This document shows positions 1-8,943 of a stretch of 64,000 bases of DNA, one piece after another (position 1 is the stretch's first letter; the number at the start of each line of letters is the position of its first letter). Where the stretch lies: contig JAJPJC010000246.1 in NCBI GenBank assembly GCA_021324445.1, positions 1 to 64,000 on the forward strand, written 5' to 3'. This stretch comes from Isosphaeraceae bacterium. GTDB lineage: Bacteria; Planctomycetota; Planctomycetia; Isosphaerales; Isosphaeraceae. The notes beneath the pieces are model-generated. The model had not been told where the DNA came from. It saw only the letters and a program-made list of their open reading frames with translations, and did no database searches. The translations under genes were made by a program, and so were the position numbers.

Positions 1-220
1 ACTTGGCGTTGAGGGTCTGGAACAAGGCGCTGGGGGTGCCGCCGATGCTGGTGCCGTCGGGCATGAAGCTGTAAGTGATCCGGCTGCCGTAGGTCCACTG
101 GCCGCCCTCCGTGGCGTAGAGCAGGATCCGGTCCTCCAGGCCCTCCAGGCTGGGTCGCATCGAACGCTCACGGGCCGTGAGGGAAGCCGAGCGAAGGAAC
201 GGAAGGCGAAGTCTACGCAT
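1..220 (-). CDS. LEPRxLL-type secreted protein, 5' end (matrixin-like), partial
   Basis: This is the start of a minus-strand gene that runs off the left edge; about 73 codons are visible. The ATG at 218-220 opens a basic leader (MRRLRLPFLRS...), followed by LEGLEDRILLYA, a variant of the planctomycete LEPRxLL sorting motif. The next residues, GGQWTYGSRITYSFMPDG, resemble the mature start of matrixin-like metalloproteases of planctomycetes. A second in-frame ATG lies at 158-160. The catalytic zinc site would lie outside the window, so the protease assignment is inference from the N-terminus only. Confidence 0.6.
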   Translation of the reverse strand, partial: MRRLRLPFLRSASLTARERSMRPSLEGLEDRILLYATEGGQWTYGSRITYSFMPDGTSIGGTPSALFQTLNAK

Positions 221-726
221 GGTCTGTCTGGCTCCGTTGCAGCTTCAAGAAAGTGAGCCGAGATCCGCGAGGTGCTGGGCCACGTCCAGCGGGTCGGTCG
301 AGCCTCGACGAGAACTCTCTGAGGACCCGTCAGCCGTCGGGATCGCCGCCACGGTGCGGGCCGCGAAGAGGGCCGGACCCCGCGCGCAGACCCTCCACGG
401 ATCGGCCTCCTTGCTGTTGGCAAGGAGGTCGTCAGGGAGAATCCAGCCTGGGGTGGGGACGCTCTTTTTCTTGGGCCCACACCCGCATGGCGACCCACCA
501 GCACCACTCGGGGGACCCCCAACATCGAGGGTCCGAAGCACCGACTCTGTGCATTGGGAGCCTGCGTCTCCGCAGGTTCGGGGGAGGTTAGCTTATCACG
601 ACGTCAAGATCAAGCCATCTCTGCAAGAATCCGATAGTCCCGGCTGTCTCTGATGCTTTTTTGCATCATGTGTTGCAATTCGGCAACACAGATCGCGAAA
701 CGTAGTCTGGAAGCAACAGATTGAGG
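221..726. other. intergenic, no convincing gene
   Basis: About 500 bases separate the LEPRxLL gene from the adaptor gene. Several open frames cross each other here on both strands (for example a 98-codon frame at 245-541, minus), but none has recognisable composition or a good ribosome binding site. The part around 640-700 is relatively AT-rich and could hold a promoter for the leftward gene. I see no clear RNA or repeat. Confidence 0.4.
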
Positions 727-1665
727 TCAAGGGTCGGCGGCCGGGGGGACCGTTTCGATCTCGACTTCGACGCGCTGGCCGAGGCGCAGGGGGTTGGGCT
801 CGCGGAAGGCGACTTTGACGAGCAGGACGCGGGTCTCGGCGGGGCGGCCGGGATCCTCGGGGCGGGTCAGGCGGGGGACGACGGCGTCGGCGATCTCCTC
901 GACCTCGCCGCGCCAGCGGTGGCCGCGGTAGCCTTCGGCGGTGAGCGTCGCCCGGGCGTGGAGGGTGACCCGGGGGATGTCGAACTCGTCGACCTCGGCC
1001 TCAACCCGCAGGCGCTTCAGATCGACGATCGTTAAGAGGGGTGAGGCGGGGCCGACGGTTTCACCGGGGTCGGCCTTGCGGTCGATGACCACGCCGTCGA
1101 TCGGGGCGAGGATGCGGTACTTGGCGGACTCGGCCTCGAGCTGGTCGACGGTGGCGCGCGCGGCGTCGCGGCGGGCGAGCACCGAGGCGAGGTTGTCCGG
1201 ACGCGGCTCGGCCGCCCGGGGCTCCCGGCCCGAGAGGGCGGGGAGGATCCGGTCGATTCCGGTGCGCACCCCCTCGATCCGCAGGGCGACCTCGGCTTCG
1301 GTCAGCCGCGCCCGCGCTGCACGGAGCGCGGCCTGCACCTCGTCGGCGCGGAGCTCGACCAGCAGGTCGCCTTTGTGCACGGCCGCCTTTTCGTGTACGG
1401 CCATGCGGACGATCGTCGCCAGGACTTCCGTACCGACGGTGACCTCCGCGCCGGGATAGGCCACCACCCGGCCTTCGGCGGTGACTCGCTCCGGCGCGGC
1501 GGTCGCGACCGGGGTGGCATCCGTGCGCGACGCGGCCAGCATCCCGGCTGGCCCGGTCCCGTACCGCACCGCCAGGCTCCGCAGCGAGTGCCAGACCAGG
1601 GCAAGTGCCAGCAGGACGGCCGCCGCCGGGAGCACGACCCGGCCCAGGAACATCGAGGTGGACAT
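727..1665 (-). CDS. HlyD/DevB-type periplasmic adaptor of an ABC exporter
   Basis: Membrane-fusion protein of 312 residues. A single N-terminal membrane segment (about residues 8-28) anchors it. It is followed by the first half of a lipoyl-like domain (RVTAEGRVVAYPGAEVTVG), a helical stretch (about 105-180) and the second lipoyl half (ILAPIDGVVIDRKADPGETV), then a beta-barrel region. This is the layout of DevB/MacA-like adaptors linking an inner-membrane ABC transporter to an outer-membrane exit. Its start is 3 bases downstream of the ATPase stop, so the two are co-translated. With the FtsX-like permease upstream it makes a DevBCA-type exporter. Confidence 0.85.
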   Translation of the reverse strand: MSTSMFLGRVVLPAAAVLLALALVWHSLRSLAVRYGTGPAGMLAASRTDATPVATAAPERVTAEGRVVAYPGAEVTVGTEVLATIVRMAVHEKAAVHKGDLLVELRADEVQAALRAARARLTEAEVALRIEGVRTGIDRILPALSGREPRAAEPRPDNLASVLARRDAARATVDQLEAESAKYRILAPIDGVVIDRKADPGETVGPASPLLTIVDLKRLRVEAEVDEFDIPRVTLHARATLTAEGYRGHRWRGEVEEIADAVVPRLTRPEDPGRPAETRVLLVKVAFREPNPLRLGQRVEVEIETVPPAADP

Positions 1666-1668
1666 CCT

Positions 1669-2379
1669 TCAAGACTCCCCGTGAAGGAGCTGGCCATCGC
1701 GGATGGTCACGACTCGATCAGCGATCGTGCGGACGCGCGGGTCATGGGTGACGATCACCAGCGCCCGGCCCTCGGACCGGGCCAGGTCGCGGAACAGGCC
1801 GAGCACGCGGTCGCCGCTGACGGAGTCCAGGTTGCCGGTGGGCTCGTCGGCCAGGAGCACGCGCGCCGGGCCGGCCAGCGCCCGCGCCACGGCGACCCGC
1901 TGCCGCTGGCCGCCGGAAAGGTCCCGGGGCAGAAAGTCCTTGCGATCCTCCAGCCCGACCGCCTCGAGCACCCGGTCGGCCTCCTGAACGGCCCTGGGCC
2001 CACTCCAACCCTTGAGGTTCAAGCCGTACTGGACGTTCTCGGCCGCCGTCAGCGATTCAAAGAGGTTGAATTGCTGGAACACAAAGCCGATCGAGCGCCG
2101 GCGCAAGTCGCGCAGGAGCCGGGGACGGTGCGCGTCGACTTCCCGGCCGTCGATCACAATGCGGCCGCTGGTGGGGGTCAGCAGGCAGCCCAGGATGCAC
2201 AAGAGCGTCGTCTTGCCCGAGCCCGAGGGCCCCTCGATCGCCAGGACTTCGCCCCGCGCCACCGTCAGCGACACGCCGCGGAGCGCGTGCACGACGTGCC
2301 CGCCGTCGCGGTAGGTCTTCGTCACGTCGCGGGCCTCGAGAACCGTCATGACCCCTGGACGGAGAGATCGGCCTCTCAT
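1669..2379 (-). CDS. ABC exporter ATPase, LolD/MacB/DevA type
   Basis: Cytoplasmic ATP-binding subunit of 236 residues. The Walker A (GPSGSGKTTLL), Q-loop region (FVFQQFNLF), signature (LSGGQRQRVAVARAL) and Walker B with D-loop (VLLADEPTGNLD) are all intact, so it should be active. The class is that of three-component exporters acting on lipids, lipoproteins or glycolipids. The start at 2379 has GGAGAG five bases upstream; an alternative ATG at 2349 begins closer to the usual family start. It pairs with the FtsX-like permease at 3959-5086, although a methyltransferase gene lies between them. Confidence 0.9.
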   Translation of the reverse strand: MRGRSLRPGVMTVLEARDVTKTYRDGGHVVHALRGVSLTVARGEVLAIEGPSGSGKTTLLCILGCLLTPTSGRIVIDGREVDAHRPRLLRDLRRRSIGFVFQQFNLFESLTAAENVQYGLNLKGWSGPRAVQEADRVLEAVGLEDRKDFLPRDLSGGQRQRVAVARALAGPARVLLADEPTGNLDSVSGDRVLGLFRDLARSEGRALVIVTHDPRVRTIADRVVTIRDGQLLHGES

Positions 2380-2397
2380 TCGCTCTCCAATGGCGGT

Positions 2398-3912
2398 TCA
2401 ACTTCGGCAAGGTTGCGGAATCACGGGTATTCTCCCGTTTTTTCCCGGCTCGAGGAGCAATCGCAACTGATCCCGCTTCCCCAGGGCATCGGCCAGCCGC
2501 CTCAGGTCCAACTTCCGGAGTAAATCCACCGTGATGGGTCGCTTGGCATCCCAGAATAGGAATGACTCGTAGAAATCAGAGGCCATGCTTGAACTCAACA
2601 GGTGTTCGATACAATCCGCTTCGCGCTCGGAATGGCACGAGACGAAATAGCAGGAGTCGTCGAAAACAATCGGCTTCCCCAGGTGCGGCCCGAGCTTTCG
2701 AAACCGGAGCCGCTTGGAGAGCCCGGAGATCGCCACTTTCCATGGCGAGAAGGAATAGTCGCCGACCCCGAAGATCGAAAACTGTGGCCGCCTCCGATAA
2801 ATGCGACTCTTCCGCCCGCTCAACATCTCCGCATAACTCTGGAGATATTTCCATGTCTTTGGGGCACGCTTCGCGATCTTGCCGGTGTCCTCGCCCACGA
2901 ACCGCTGCGGGACCACCATCCATCTCCTCGGCACAACCACCCGCCCGCTCGCGATGTCCGAGCTTTTTAGCATTGGATAAATGTATTCATCTTCCAACTG
3001 AACGAAGGCCCCCAGGCCGTTCCGGTAACGATCCCCCTCCTTTCTCAGCTCCATGATGGAAGAGCAATCATGCTTGATTCCAGATCTCCACTTATAGATT
3101 TCATCACCTTTGAGATGTTTCAATTCTTCATATTTCTTGATGCTTGCAATAACCATCCCATCTTGATAGCCGATCACCTCGGCCGGTTCCCTCATTTCCA
3201 AGCCGGTGTAGACCGGGCAGGTGCGATTGCCGCCCGAGCGGGAACCCTGACACGCCAGAAGACATGCGGAAACCGTCGCGCCGAAGTGAGCGGGCGCATC
3301 GATCGCATACAGAGAGGCATTCAACAGGGAAATCTCCGATTTCCACGCATGGGCGAGCACCTTGCGTGCGACGGAGGTCTTGCAGAGCATGGCGACGACC
3401 GCATCCCGGCCGTTAAGTAATTCTAAGATCTTCATTAGAATCCACTCAGAAATGTCGAAATTGCTTTTTCCCGTGAGGGCGTCGATGCCGTCGTGGTTCT
3501 GGAAATTGGTCTTCTCGGGCAGATTGGAGCTGCCGAGCACGCCGAGATCGGCATTGGTCACCCACGGGGGATTCCCGATGATGAGGATCGGCTCCGGGAG
3601 CCCGGCAAGGATGGTCCGCCAATCGGTGTCGAAGAAGTTGCCCTGCAGAATCTCAAATGCGGTCCCATGCGAGTAATTGTTGAGAGAGGACCGAACTTGC
3701 GCGATGTGTTCGGGATTGATATCGAGCGCGACGGCTTTCTGGATGCCCGGGAATTGGGCGAGCGCGGCGAAGAGAAAGTGACCCTTACCGCACGTCGGTT
3801 CGATGACCGAGCGGGCTGTGAGACCGCGTTTCGCGAGGAGACGGCAGACCGATCCCGCCAAGCTTGCCGGAGTTTGAAAGTCCCCGAATTCGATCGTTTT
3901 CCGAGTTTTCAT
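2398..3912 (-). CDS. N6-adenine-type DNA methyltransferase, orphan
   Basis: 504 residues from an ATG at 3912 that is preceded by a strong GGGGGAGGGG binding site; the frame continues upstream to 3945. Visible motifs are FGDFQTPA near the N-terminus (motif X-like), EPTCGKGHFL at 38-47 (motif I, SAM binding) and NPPW at 114-117 (motif IV, catalytic). The order X-I-IV followed by a long C-terminal half, likely target recognition, fits gamma-class N6-adenine methyltransferases. No restriction endonuclease or specificity subunit is adjacent. It lies inside a transporter operon with gaps of about 48 bases on either side, and looks richer in A and T than its neighbours, which suggests acquisition by transfer. 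Its role could be epigenetic regulation, or it could be a remnant of a defence system. Confidence 0.8.
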   Translation of the reverse strand: MKTRKTIEFGDFQTPASLAGSVCRLLAKRGLTARSVIEPTCGKGHFLFAALAQFPGIQKAVALDINPEHIAQVRSSLNNYSHGTAFEILQGNFFDTDWRTILAGLPEPILIIGNPPWVTNADLGVLGSSNLPEKTNFQNHDGIDALTGKSNFDISEWILMKILELLNGRDAVVAMLCKTSVARKVLAHAWKSEISLLNASLYAIDAPAHFGATVSACLLACQGSRSGGNRTCPVYTGLEMREPAEVIGYQDGMVIASIKKYEELKHLKGDEIYKWRSGIKHDCSSIMELRKEGDRYRNGLGAFVQLEDEYIYPMLKSSDIASGRVVVPRRWMVVPQRFVGEDTGKIAKRAPKTWKYLQSYAEMLSGRKSRIYRRRPQFSIFGVGDYSFSPWKVAISGLSKRLRFRKLGPHLGKPIVFDDSCYFVSCHSEREADCIEHLLSSSMASDFYESFLFWDAKRPITVDLLRKLDLRRLADALGKRDQLRLLLEPGKNGRIPVIPQPCRS

Positions 3913-3958
3913 GACGTCCCCCTCCCCCCGGTGATTATAACCCATCCGAGCCTCGTTC

Positions 3959-5086
3959 TCAGCGCCGAAAGACGATCGCCGGGTCGAGGGAGGCCACCTT
4001 GCGGAACGACAAGGACGCCGCCCCGAGGCAAAGCGCCTGCGTGCCCACGTAGACCAGCCCGGCCAGCATGGGCGAGACGATCAGCTTCATGTCGAGCCGG
4101 GCCAGGACCGGCGCCAGCGCGCAGGCCAGGGCCAGGGCCAGGCCGTAGCCCAGGGCTGCCGCATACGAGGCCTGCTCGGCGATGATCCCGTAGACCGTGA
4201 TGTTCCCCCCGCCGAGTGCCTTCACCGTGCCGAAGTCGGTCAGGTGTTCGGTGGTCGAGGCGTACAGCGTCTGGGCCACGATCACCACGCCGACCAGGGC
4301 GCCGAGGGCGACGGTCAGGAAGAGGGTCAGTCCCAGCCCGGTGCTCTCGATCCAGTAGCCGCGCGACCGTGCCGCCCACTCGTCCCGCGTGTAGACGTCG
4401 TTATAGGGGAGGCGGTCGCGAATCGCGCGCCGGACGGCGACCGCATCCGCGCCGGGCTGAAGGCGCACGACGATGAATGTCGTCCGACCGGCGAGGTCGT
4501 AGGGGGCCAGCGACTGCGCCAGATCGTAGTTCAGGAATGCGATCGGGCTGGTCGTGAACGACAAGGCCCCTCGGGTGCGGCCGATGATCTTGAGCCGTTG
4601 TCCGGAGAACTCGCGGTAGTCGCCGGCGCGGAACGGGCCGAACCGGCGCTCGGCCGAGGTATCGAGCATCACGTAACGGCCGCGGCGGAGGTCGGCCGGG
4701 TTGCCCGATTCGAGGTCCCAGGGGAAGCGCCAGGCGGGGAAGTCCTCTAGCCCGTAGTACACGACGGACTCCTTCGCCCCGGTCGGCAGGGCGACGATCG
4801 CATACCAGACGATCAGGTTGTCGGCGCGGGCCACGCCCGGGATGGAGCGGACCCGCTGTACGTAGCTCTCGGGGAACGGGTTGCCGAAATCGACGTTGGG
4901 CGTGTTCCGCGCCGTGATCCAGAGGTCGGCGTCGAGCCGCTCGATCGTGATGCTGGCGTTCTCCAGCAGGCCGAAGAACAAGCCCACCTGGATGAGGACC
5001 AGCGCGGCGGCGAAGCCGACGCCGAGCACAGTGGCCGCGAACCGCGCCTTCTCGTCGAGGAGCATCTTGAGGGCCAGGTCGATCAT
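3959..5086 (-). CDS. FtsX-like ABC exporter permease, DevC type
   Basis: 375 residues with an N-terminal membrane helix (about 17-40), a large periplasmic domain, then three helices in the last 130 residues, the FtsX/MacB arrangement. The segment after helix 1 (ERLDADLWITARNTPNVDFG) is typical of DevC, the permease that exports heterocyst glycolipids with DevA and DevB in cyanobacteria. The start codon overlaps the SDR stop by four bases (ATGA, 5083-5086), indicating translational coupling. The cognate ATPase and adaptor follow after the inserted methyltransferase gene. Substrate is unknown; the neighbours suggest a lipid-like molecule. Confidence 0.85.
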   Translation of the reverse strand: MIDLALKMLLDEKARFAATVLGVGFAAALVLIQVGLFFGLLENASITIERLDADLWITARNTPNVDFGNPFPESYVQRVRSIPGVARADNLIVWYAIVALPTGAKESVVYYGLEDFPAWRFPWDLESGNPADLRRGRYVMLDTSAERRFGPFRAGDYREFSGQRLKIIGRTRGALSFTTSPIAFLNYDLAQSLAPYDLAGRTTFIVVRLQPGADAVAVRRAIRDRLPYNDVYTRDEWAARSRGYWIESTGLGLTLFLTVALGALVGVVIVAQTLYASTTEHLTDFGTVKALGGGNITVYGIIAEQASYAAALGYGLALALACALAPVLARLDMKLIVSPMLAGLVYVGTQALCLGAASLSFRKVASLDPAIVFRR

Positions 5087-5931
5087 CGGGGGCGCTCCGC
5101 CTCGGCCGGGTGGGGGTCCGATTCGACCCGGACGAGCCGGGCGACGATCGCGTCGGGGAGCCGGGCGATCAGGGACATCAGCAGGGCCATCCTCCAGGGG
5201 AAACGGACGACGCCGCCCCGGCGGCGAGCGATCAGCCGGGCGATCCGGCGCGCGGCCGCATCGGCCGACATCACAAAAGGTGTCGCGGCCGCGTCCATCG
5301 GTGCCATCGGCGTCTGGACGAAGCCCGGACAGACGGTCGTCACCACCACGCCGCGGGATCGCAAGGCGATCCGCAGGCCCTCCAGGTAGACATTCACGGC
5401 GGCCTTGCTGGCGCAGTAGGCCGACTCACCGGGCAGGCCCTTGTCGGCCGCCAGGCTGGAGACACCCAGCACGTGCCCGCGCCGACGCTTCAGCATGCCC
5501 GGCAAGACGGCCTCGATGGAATAGATCACCCCCAGGAGGTTCACCCGGAAGGTCTCCTCGACCTCGGCCGTATTGAGCGGATTCAGCCGCGTCGGCGCGC
5601 CGTAACCGGCATTGGCCACCAGGACCTCGACCGGACCGAGCCAGGCTTCCAGCTCGGCGATGGCCGCGTGCAGCGCCGCGCGGTCGCCGACGTCGGAGAC
5701 CGCCGCGGCCGCCGTGCCACCGCCGCTGATGATCGCACCGGCCACGGCCTCGAGCAAGTCCCGGCGGCGAGCAATCAACCCCACGCGATAACCCTCGTCC
5801 CCCAGCCGCAGGGCCAGCGCGCGGCCGATCCCGCTGGACGCACCGGTCACGATCGCAACTTGTCCCTCACGACGAGTCGACGCCTCCAAGGCCGGTGTCT
5901 CCTGACGTGTCGCGGAGCCGCTCGCGAGCAT
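5083..5931 (-). CDS. short-chain dehydrogenase/reductase
   Basis: Classical SDR: the cofactor motif TGASSGIG, NAG(Y) and the catalytic S...YCASK set are all present, so the enzyme should reduce a keto group (or oxidise an alcohol) with NAD(P)H. The frame is open to 6042, but the first 37 residues are low-complexity and overlap the next gene; the ATG at 5931 gives a more usual length (282 residues). Its stop overlaps the permease start, tying it to the exporter. Given the ketosynthases and oxoamine synthase nearby, a role in reducing a 3-keto lipid intermediate is plausible but unproven. Confidence 0.85.
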   Translation of the reverse strand: MLASGSATRQETPALEASTRREGQVAIVTGASSGIGRALALRLGDEGYRVGLIARRRDLLEAVAGAIISGGGTAAAAVSDVGDRAALHAAIAELEAWLGPVEVLVANAGYGAPTRLNPLNTAEVEETFRVNLLGVIYSIEAVLPGMLKRRRGHVLGVSSLAADKGLPGESAYCASKAAVNVYLEGLRIALRSRGVVVTTVCPGFVQTPMAPMDAAATPFVMSADAAARRIARLIARRRGGVVRFPWRMALLMSLIARLPDAIVARLVRVESDPHPAEAERPR

Positions 5932-6026
5932 CCCCGGCCCGGAATTTGGGATTCCTCCGGCCCGAGCCGAGCGACTCGGCGAGGTTTGCTCGGACCTCGC
6001 GTGCGATGTGCTGGGCCGACATGAGC

Positions 6027-6455
6027 TCAGCCGTCGAGCCAATCATCCCACATGGGGTGGGACTTGGGATGGGTACTCCCCGGTTGCCCGGGCCGGGGTC
6101 TCCCTTCGGGCCGCGTCCGGGCCGAGGGCCGTCCGTGCGGCTCCCTCGAGCTGGCGTCACGCGGTGGCATTCCCGCCAGGATGATGCGCACGCCGATCTT
6201 TTGACGTTCCTCGACCCAGGCGCGGAATCGCCGGACCTCGGCGAGGACCTGGCTCGGAGGCCGCCGGCTCGAATCCGGGTCGCGCAGCTCCGCCAGGAGC
6301 CGGCGGGCGTACCCATCGGTCGGCTCGGGATCGTGCCAGCCTTCCGGGTCCGGGTCATAGTGCGTCGGCAGCTTGTCGAGCAGGCCCGATTCGATGGCCC
6401 ACTTCAGCCAAACACGCAACTGGCTGCGGTTTGCGCCGGACTCGGGTTTGGGCAT
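6027..6455 (-). CDS. hypothetical protein
   Basis: 142 residues from an ATG at 6455 with GAGGA upstream. I do not recognise a family. The N-terminal part (MPKPESGANRSQLRVWLKW...) looks folded and charged, with regularly spaced Trp residues; the last 40 residues are rich in Pro, Arg and Gly. It lies between the ketosynthase and the SDR gene on the same strand, so it is likely co-transcribed. The frame stays open to 6497. Confidence 0.5.
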   Translation of the reverse strand: MPKPESGANRSQLRVWLKWAIESGLLDKLPTHYDPDPEGWHDPEPTDGYARRLLAELRDPDSSRRPPSQVLAEVRRFRAWVEERQKIGVRIILAGMPPRDASSREPHGRPSARTRPEGRPRPGQPGSTHPKSHPMWDDWLDG

Positions 6456-6597
6456 TGTCTTGATCCTCGCGCACGAGGCCATGCGATGAGGGACCATTTT
6501 TCATTGAAGCAGCGCCGCCGTCGGTGTGCAATGTTCGAGTGCCCTGATCTGAGAGAACCTCCTCGTTGCCTCCATCAATCCTTCCTGCTGTCTTCAT

Positions 6598-7809
6598 CTA
6601 CACCGCGCGGAGGACCAGGCTGGTATTACTGCCGCCGAAGCCGAAGGAGTTGGACACGGCGACGCGCACCGGGTGGGGCCGGGCCTGGTGGGCGACCAGG
6701 CAGAGGTCGACGTCGGGCTCGTCGAGGTTGATGGTCGGCGGGATGATCTGGTGGCGCAAGGCGGTGAGGCAGGCCAGGGCCTCGAAGGCACCGGCGGCGG
6801 TGAGCAGGTGGCCGGTGAGGCTCTTGGTCGAGCAGATGGGAATCCGATCGGCCTGATCGCCGAAGACCAGGCGGAGCACGGTCGCCTCGGCGGCGTCACC
6901 GACGGGGGTCCCCGTGGCGTGGGCGTTGACGTGGTCGACCTGGTCGGGCTCGAGGCGGGCGTCGCGGAGAGCGCGGCGGACGGCGGCAACCGCCGGGGCC
7001 GGGTCGGGGCTGGGGATGACATGGTGGTGGGCGTCGCTGCTGGAGCCGCAGCCGACGACCTCGGCGTAGGCCGGGGCCGATCGCCGGCGGGCATCGCCGG
7101 CGCGCTCCAGGACGAACGCCACGCCCCCCTCCCCCAGGACGAAGCCGTCGCGGCCGCGGTCGAACGGGCGAGATGCGGCGGCCGGGTCGTCGTTGCGCCG
7201 CGACAGCGCGCGGAGGTTGCCGAAGGTCGCCAGGCCGATCGGCGTGACCGCCAGGTCGCAGGCCCCCGCCAGGCAGACGTCGACCAGCCCCAGCCGCAGC
7301 CATTGCCGCGCGACCTCCAGCGCGTGGTTGCCGCTGGCACAGGCCGCCGAGAGTCCCAGGACCGGACCCGAGAGCTCCAGCGCGCGGCGCGTCCGCTCGA
7401 TCGTCGAGTCCCGGTCCTGGTCCGGGTCGTAGAGCCGTGTCCCGCCCGCGAGCTGGTCGGTCTCCCAGAGGAACATCCACTCGGCCCCCAGGCCGAGCAC
7501 CAGCCCGACCCGCGCCGTGCGGTGCGGGCCCCACCAGCCCGCGTCGTGCAGGGCCGACCCGGCGCACCACTGCGCGAGCTGGTCCAGCGGGTTGCCACGG
7601 GCGAAGGCTCGAGGATCGCAGCCGGGAGGGCACGGGACCTGCCCGACCTGCGCCGCGATCTGGCTGGGATAGTCGGCGGTCGGGAACCGGGTCACTCGGG
7701 AGACGCCCGACCGCCCGGCCAGCAAGTTCGACTCGATCTCGGTCAGCCCACAGCCCAGCGGGGTCGCGGCCCCGACACCTGTGATCCAGATCGGTTCATG
7801 CGGATTCAT
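6598..7809 (-). CDS. beta-ketoacyl synthase, FabF-like
   Basis: 403 residues with a complete thiolase-fold condensing enzyme active site: Cys157 in SAACASG, His297 in NAHATGTPVGD and His334 in TGHLLTAAG. The C-terminal SNSFGFGGSN loop is also present. It should catalyse decarboxylative Claisen condensation of an acyl group with malonyl-ACP. It starts 6 bases after the stop of a ketosynthase homologue that lacks the catalytic Cys, giving a pair reminiscent of KS/chain-length-factor pairs in type II systems. No acyl carrier protein gene is visible nearby, so the carrier would have to come from elsewhere. Confidence 0.9.
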   Translation of the reverse strand: MNPHEPIWITGVGAATPLGCGLTEIESNLLAGRSGVSRVTRFPTADYPSQIAAQVGQVPCPPGCDPRAFARGNPLDQLAQWCAGSALHDAGWWGPHRTARVGLVLGLGAEWMFLWETDQLAGGTRLYDPDQDRDSTIERTRRALELSGPVLGLSAACASGNHALEVARQWLRLGLVDVCLAGACDLAVTPIGLATFGNLRALSRRNDDPAAASRPFDRGRDGFVLGEGGVAFVLERAGDARRRSAPAYAEVVGCGSSSDAHHHVIPSPDPAPAVAAVRRALRDARLEPDQVDHVNAHATGTPVGDAAEATVLRLVFGDQADRIPICSTKSLTGHLLTAAGAFEALACLTALRHQIIPPTINLDEPDVDLCLVAHQARPHPVRVAVSNSFGFGGSNTSLVLRAV

Positions 7810-7815
7810 CGTCGA

Positions 7816-8652
7816 TCACCCCGATCCTTCGGACCGCTCGAGGAGCTCGACGCGGAGCCGGCCGCCCACATCCGTCGCGATCATCCGCGGCCAGGGACCA
7901 CCCGGGGTGGCCAGGCTCTCGGCCAGGCCGATCAGGTCGATCGGGGCCGGCGCCATCGCGGGCTGCGCACCCGGGTCAACCACGATCCGGACCGCAGGGC
8001 GTCGCCGCGCGCCTTCCTCATCCACGGCGACCAGCGCCAGGGCGAGGGCCCGGCATTCTCCGGTCGCCACCGTGCGGCCGGCCGGGTCCGGGACCAACTC
8101 CGGCGACCAGCCGCTGAGGACCAGCCAGACGCCGGGCACCACCCCGGCGGCCAGCCAGGTCAAGGCCGCCAGGAACCCCTCGGCGGCCGCGTGCAGCCCG
8201 CCGCCGACACCCAGGTTCGGTCCATGCAGCCCCAGCGCCAAACTGATCGTCCCGGACGGCGAATGCAGCGCGAAGTGCGGGATCAAATGCGGGGACGTGC
8301 CCCAGACACCCTCGGCCAGGAAGCTCCGCAGGGCCGCGGCCAGACTCGTGCGACCGAGGTACCGCGAGGCGGCCACCACACCCCAGCCCGCGAACTCCTC
8401 CGGCACGCGACCCATGGTCTCCATCGCCGCGAAGACCGCCGCGGTCCCGGCCACGGTCTGCTCGTCCGAGTAACGCAGCAACGACGCCGGCGTCCGTGTC
8501 CAACCCTCCGGGATCGGCCCCGGCTTGCGGCGCAGAGCCGGCACCTCGCTGGCTGAGACTCGAACCAAACCAGATCCCTGGACGTTCCCGGCAAGGATCC
8601 GTCCGCCCTCGGACCAGACCCTCGGCGAAAGTCGCTCCCTCATGTGATCCAT
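7816..8652 (-). CDS. ketosynthase-like protein lacking the active-site Cys
   Basis: 278 residues from ATG 8652 (GGAAGG upstream). The middle of the protein (HFALHSPSGTISLALGLHGPNLG...GGGLHAAAEG) aligns by eye with the ketosynthase N-lobe, but the position of the catalytic Cys is Gly, and neither the NAHATG nor the GH motif of the second half is present. It is about 130 residues shorter than a full ketosynthase. It most likely acts as a structural or chain-length-setting partner of the downstream FabF-like enzyme, by analogy with chain-length factors; that role is inference. Confidence 0.7.
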   Translation of the reverse strand: MDHMRERLSPRVWSEGGRILAGNVQGSGLVRVSASEVPALRRKPGPIPEGWTRTPASLLRYSDEQTVAGTAAVFAAMETMGRVPEEFAGWGVVAASRYLGRTSLAAALRSFLAEGVWGTSPHLIPHFALHSPSGTISLALGLHGPNLGVGGGLHAAAEGFLAALTWLAAGVVPGVWLVLSGWSPELVPDPAGRTVATGECRALALALVAVDEEGARRRPAVRIVVDPGAQPAMAPAPIDLIGLAESLATPGGPWPRMIATDVGGRLRVELLERSEGSG

Positions 8653-8943
8653 CGCGTTGTGGGGCCTTCCTTCACTTCGGGCCAGAGTCCTGAGTCGTGT
8701 CGTCGGCGATGGGGCGCGATCGTCCCATGAGGTCGCGCACGGCCGGCAGACCCCGGGAACTGCCCCACCGGATCGATGGGATTGAGCTAGCTCGGAGTTC
8801 GCGTCTATCTTTACAATCGCTCCGACTTCAATCAATTGCACTCTCGGGACTTCGGTGAGACCATTCGCCGAATTCCTTTCCCGTTTTGCCCAGGCTACCG
8901 ACGCCAGCCCGAAACGGGCCGCGAACGGCGCCGGGAGATGTTC
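8653..8943. promoter_or_regulatory. divergent intergenic region between the KS operon and the oxoamine synthase gene
   Basis: This 291-base gap separates two divergent units that look functionally linked, so it should contain promoters for both. A rightward candidate is TTGAGC at 8782 with TATCTT at 8806 (18-base spacer). The stretch around 8795-8840 is the most AT-rich part. The promoter call is tentative since planctomycete promoter consensus is poorly defined. Confidence 0.3.
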
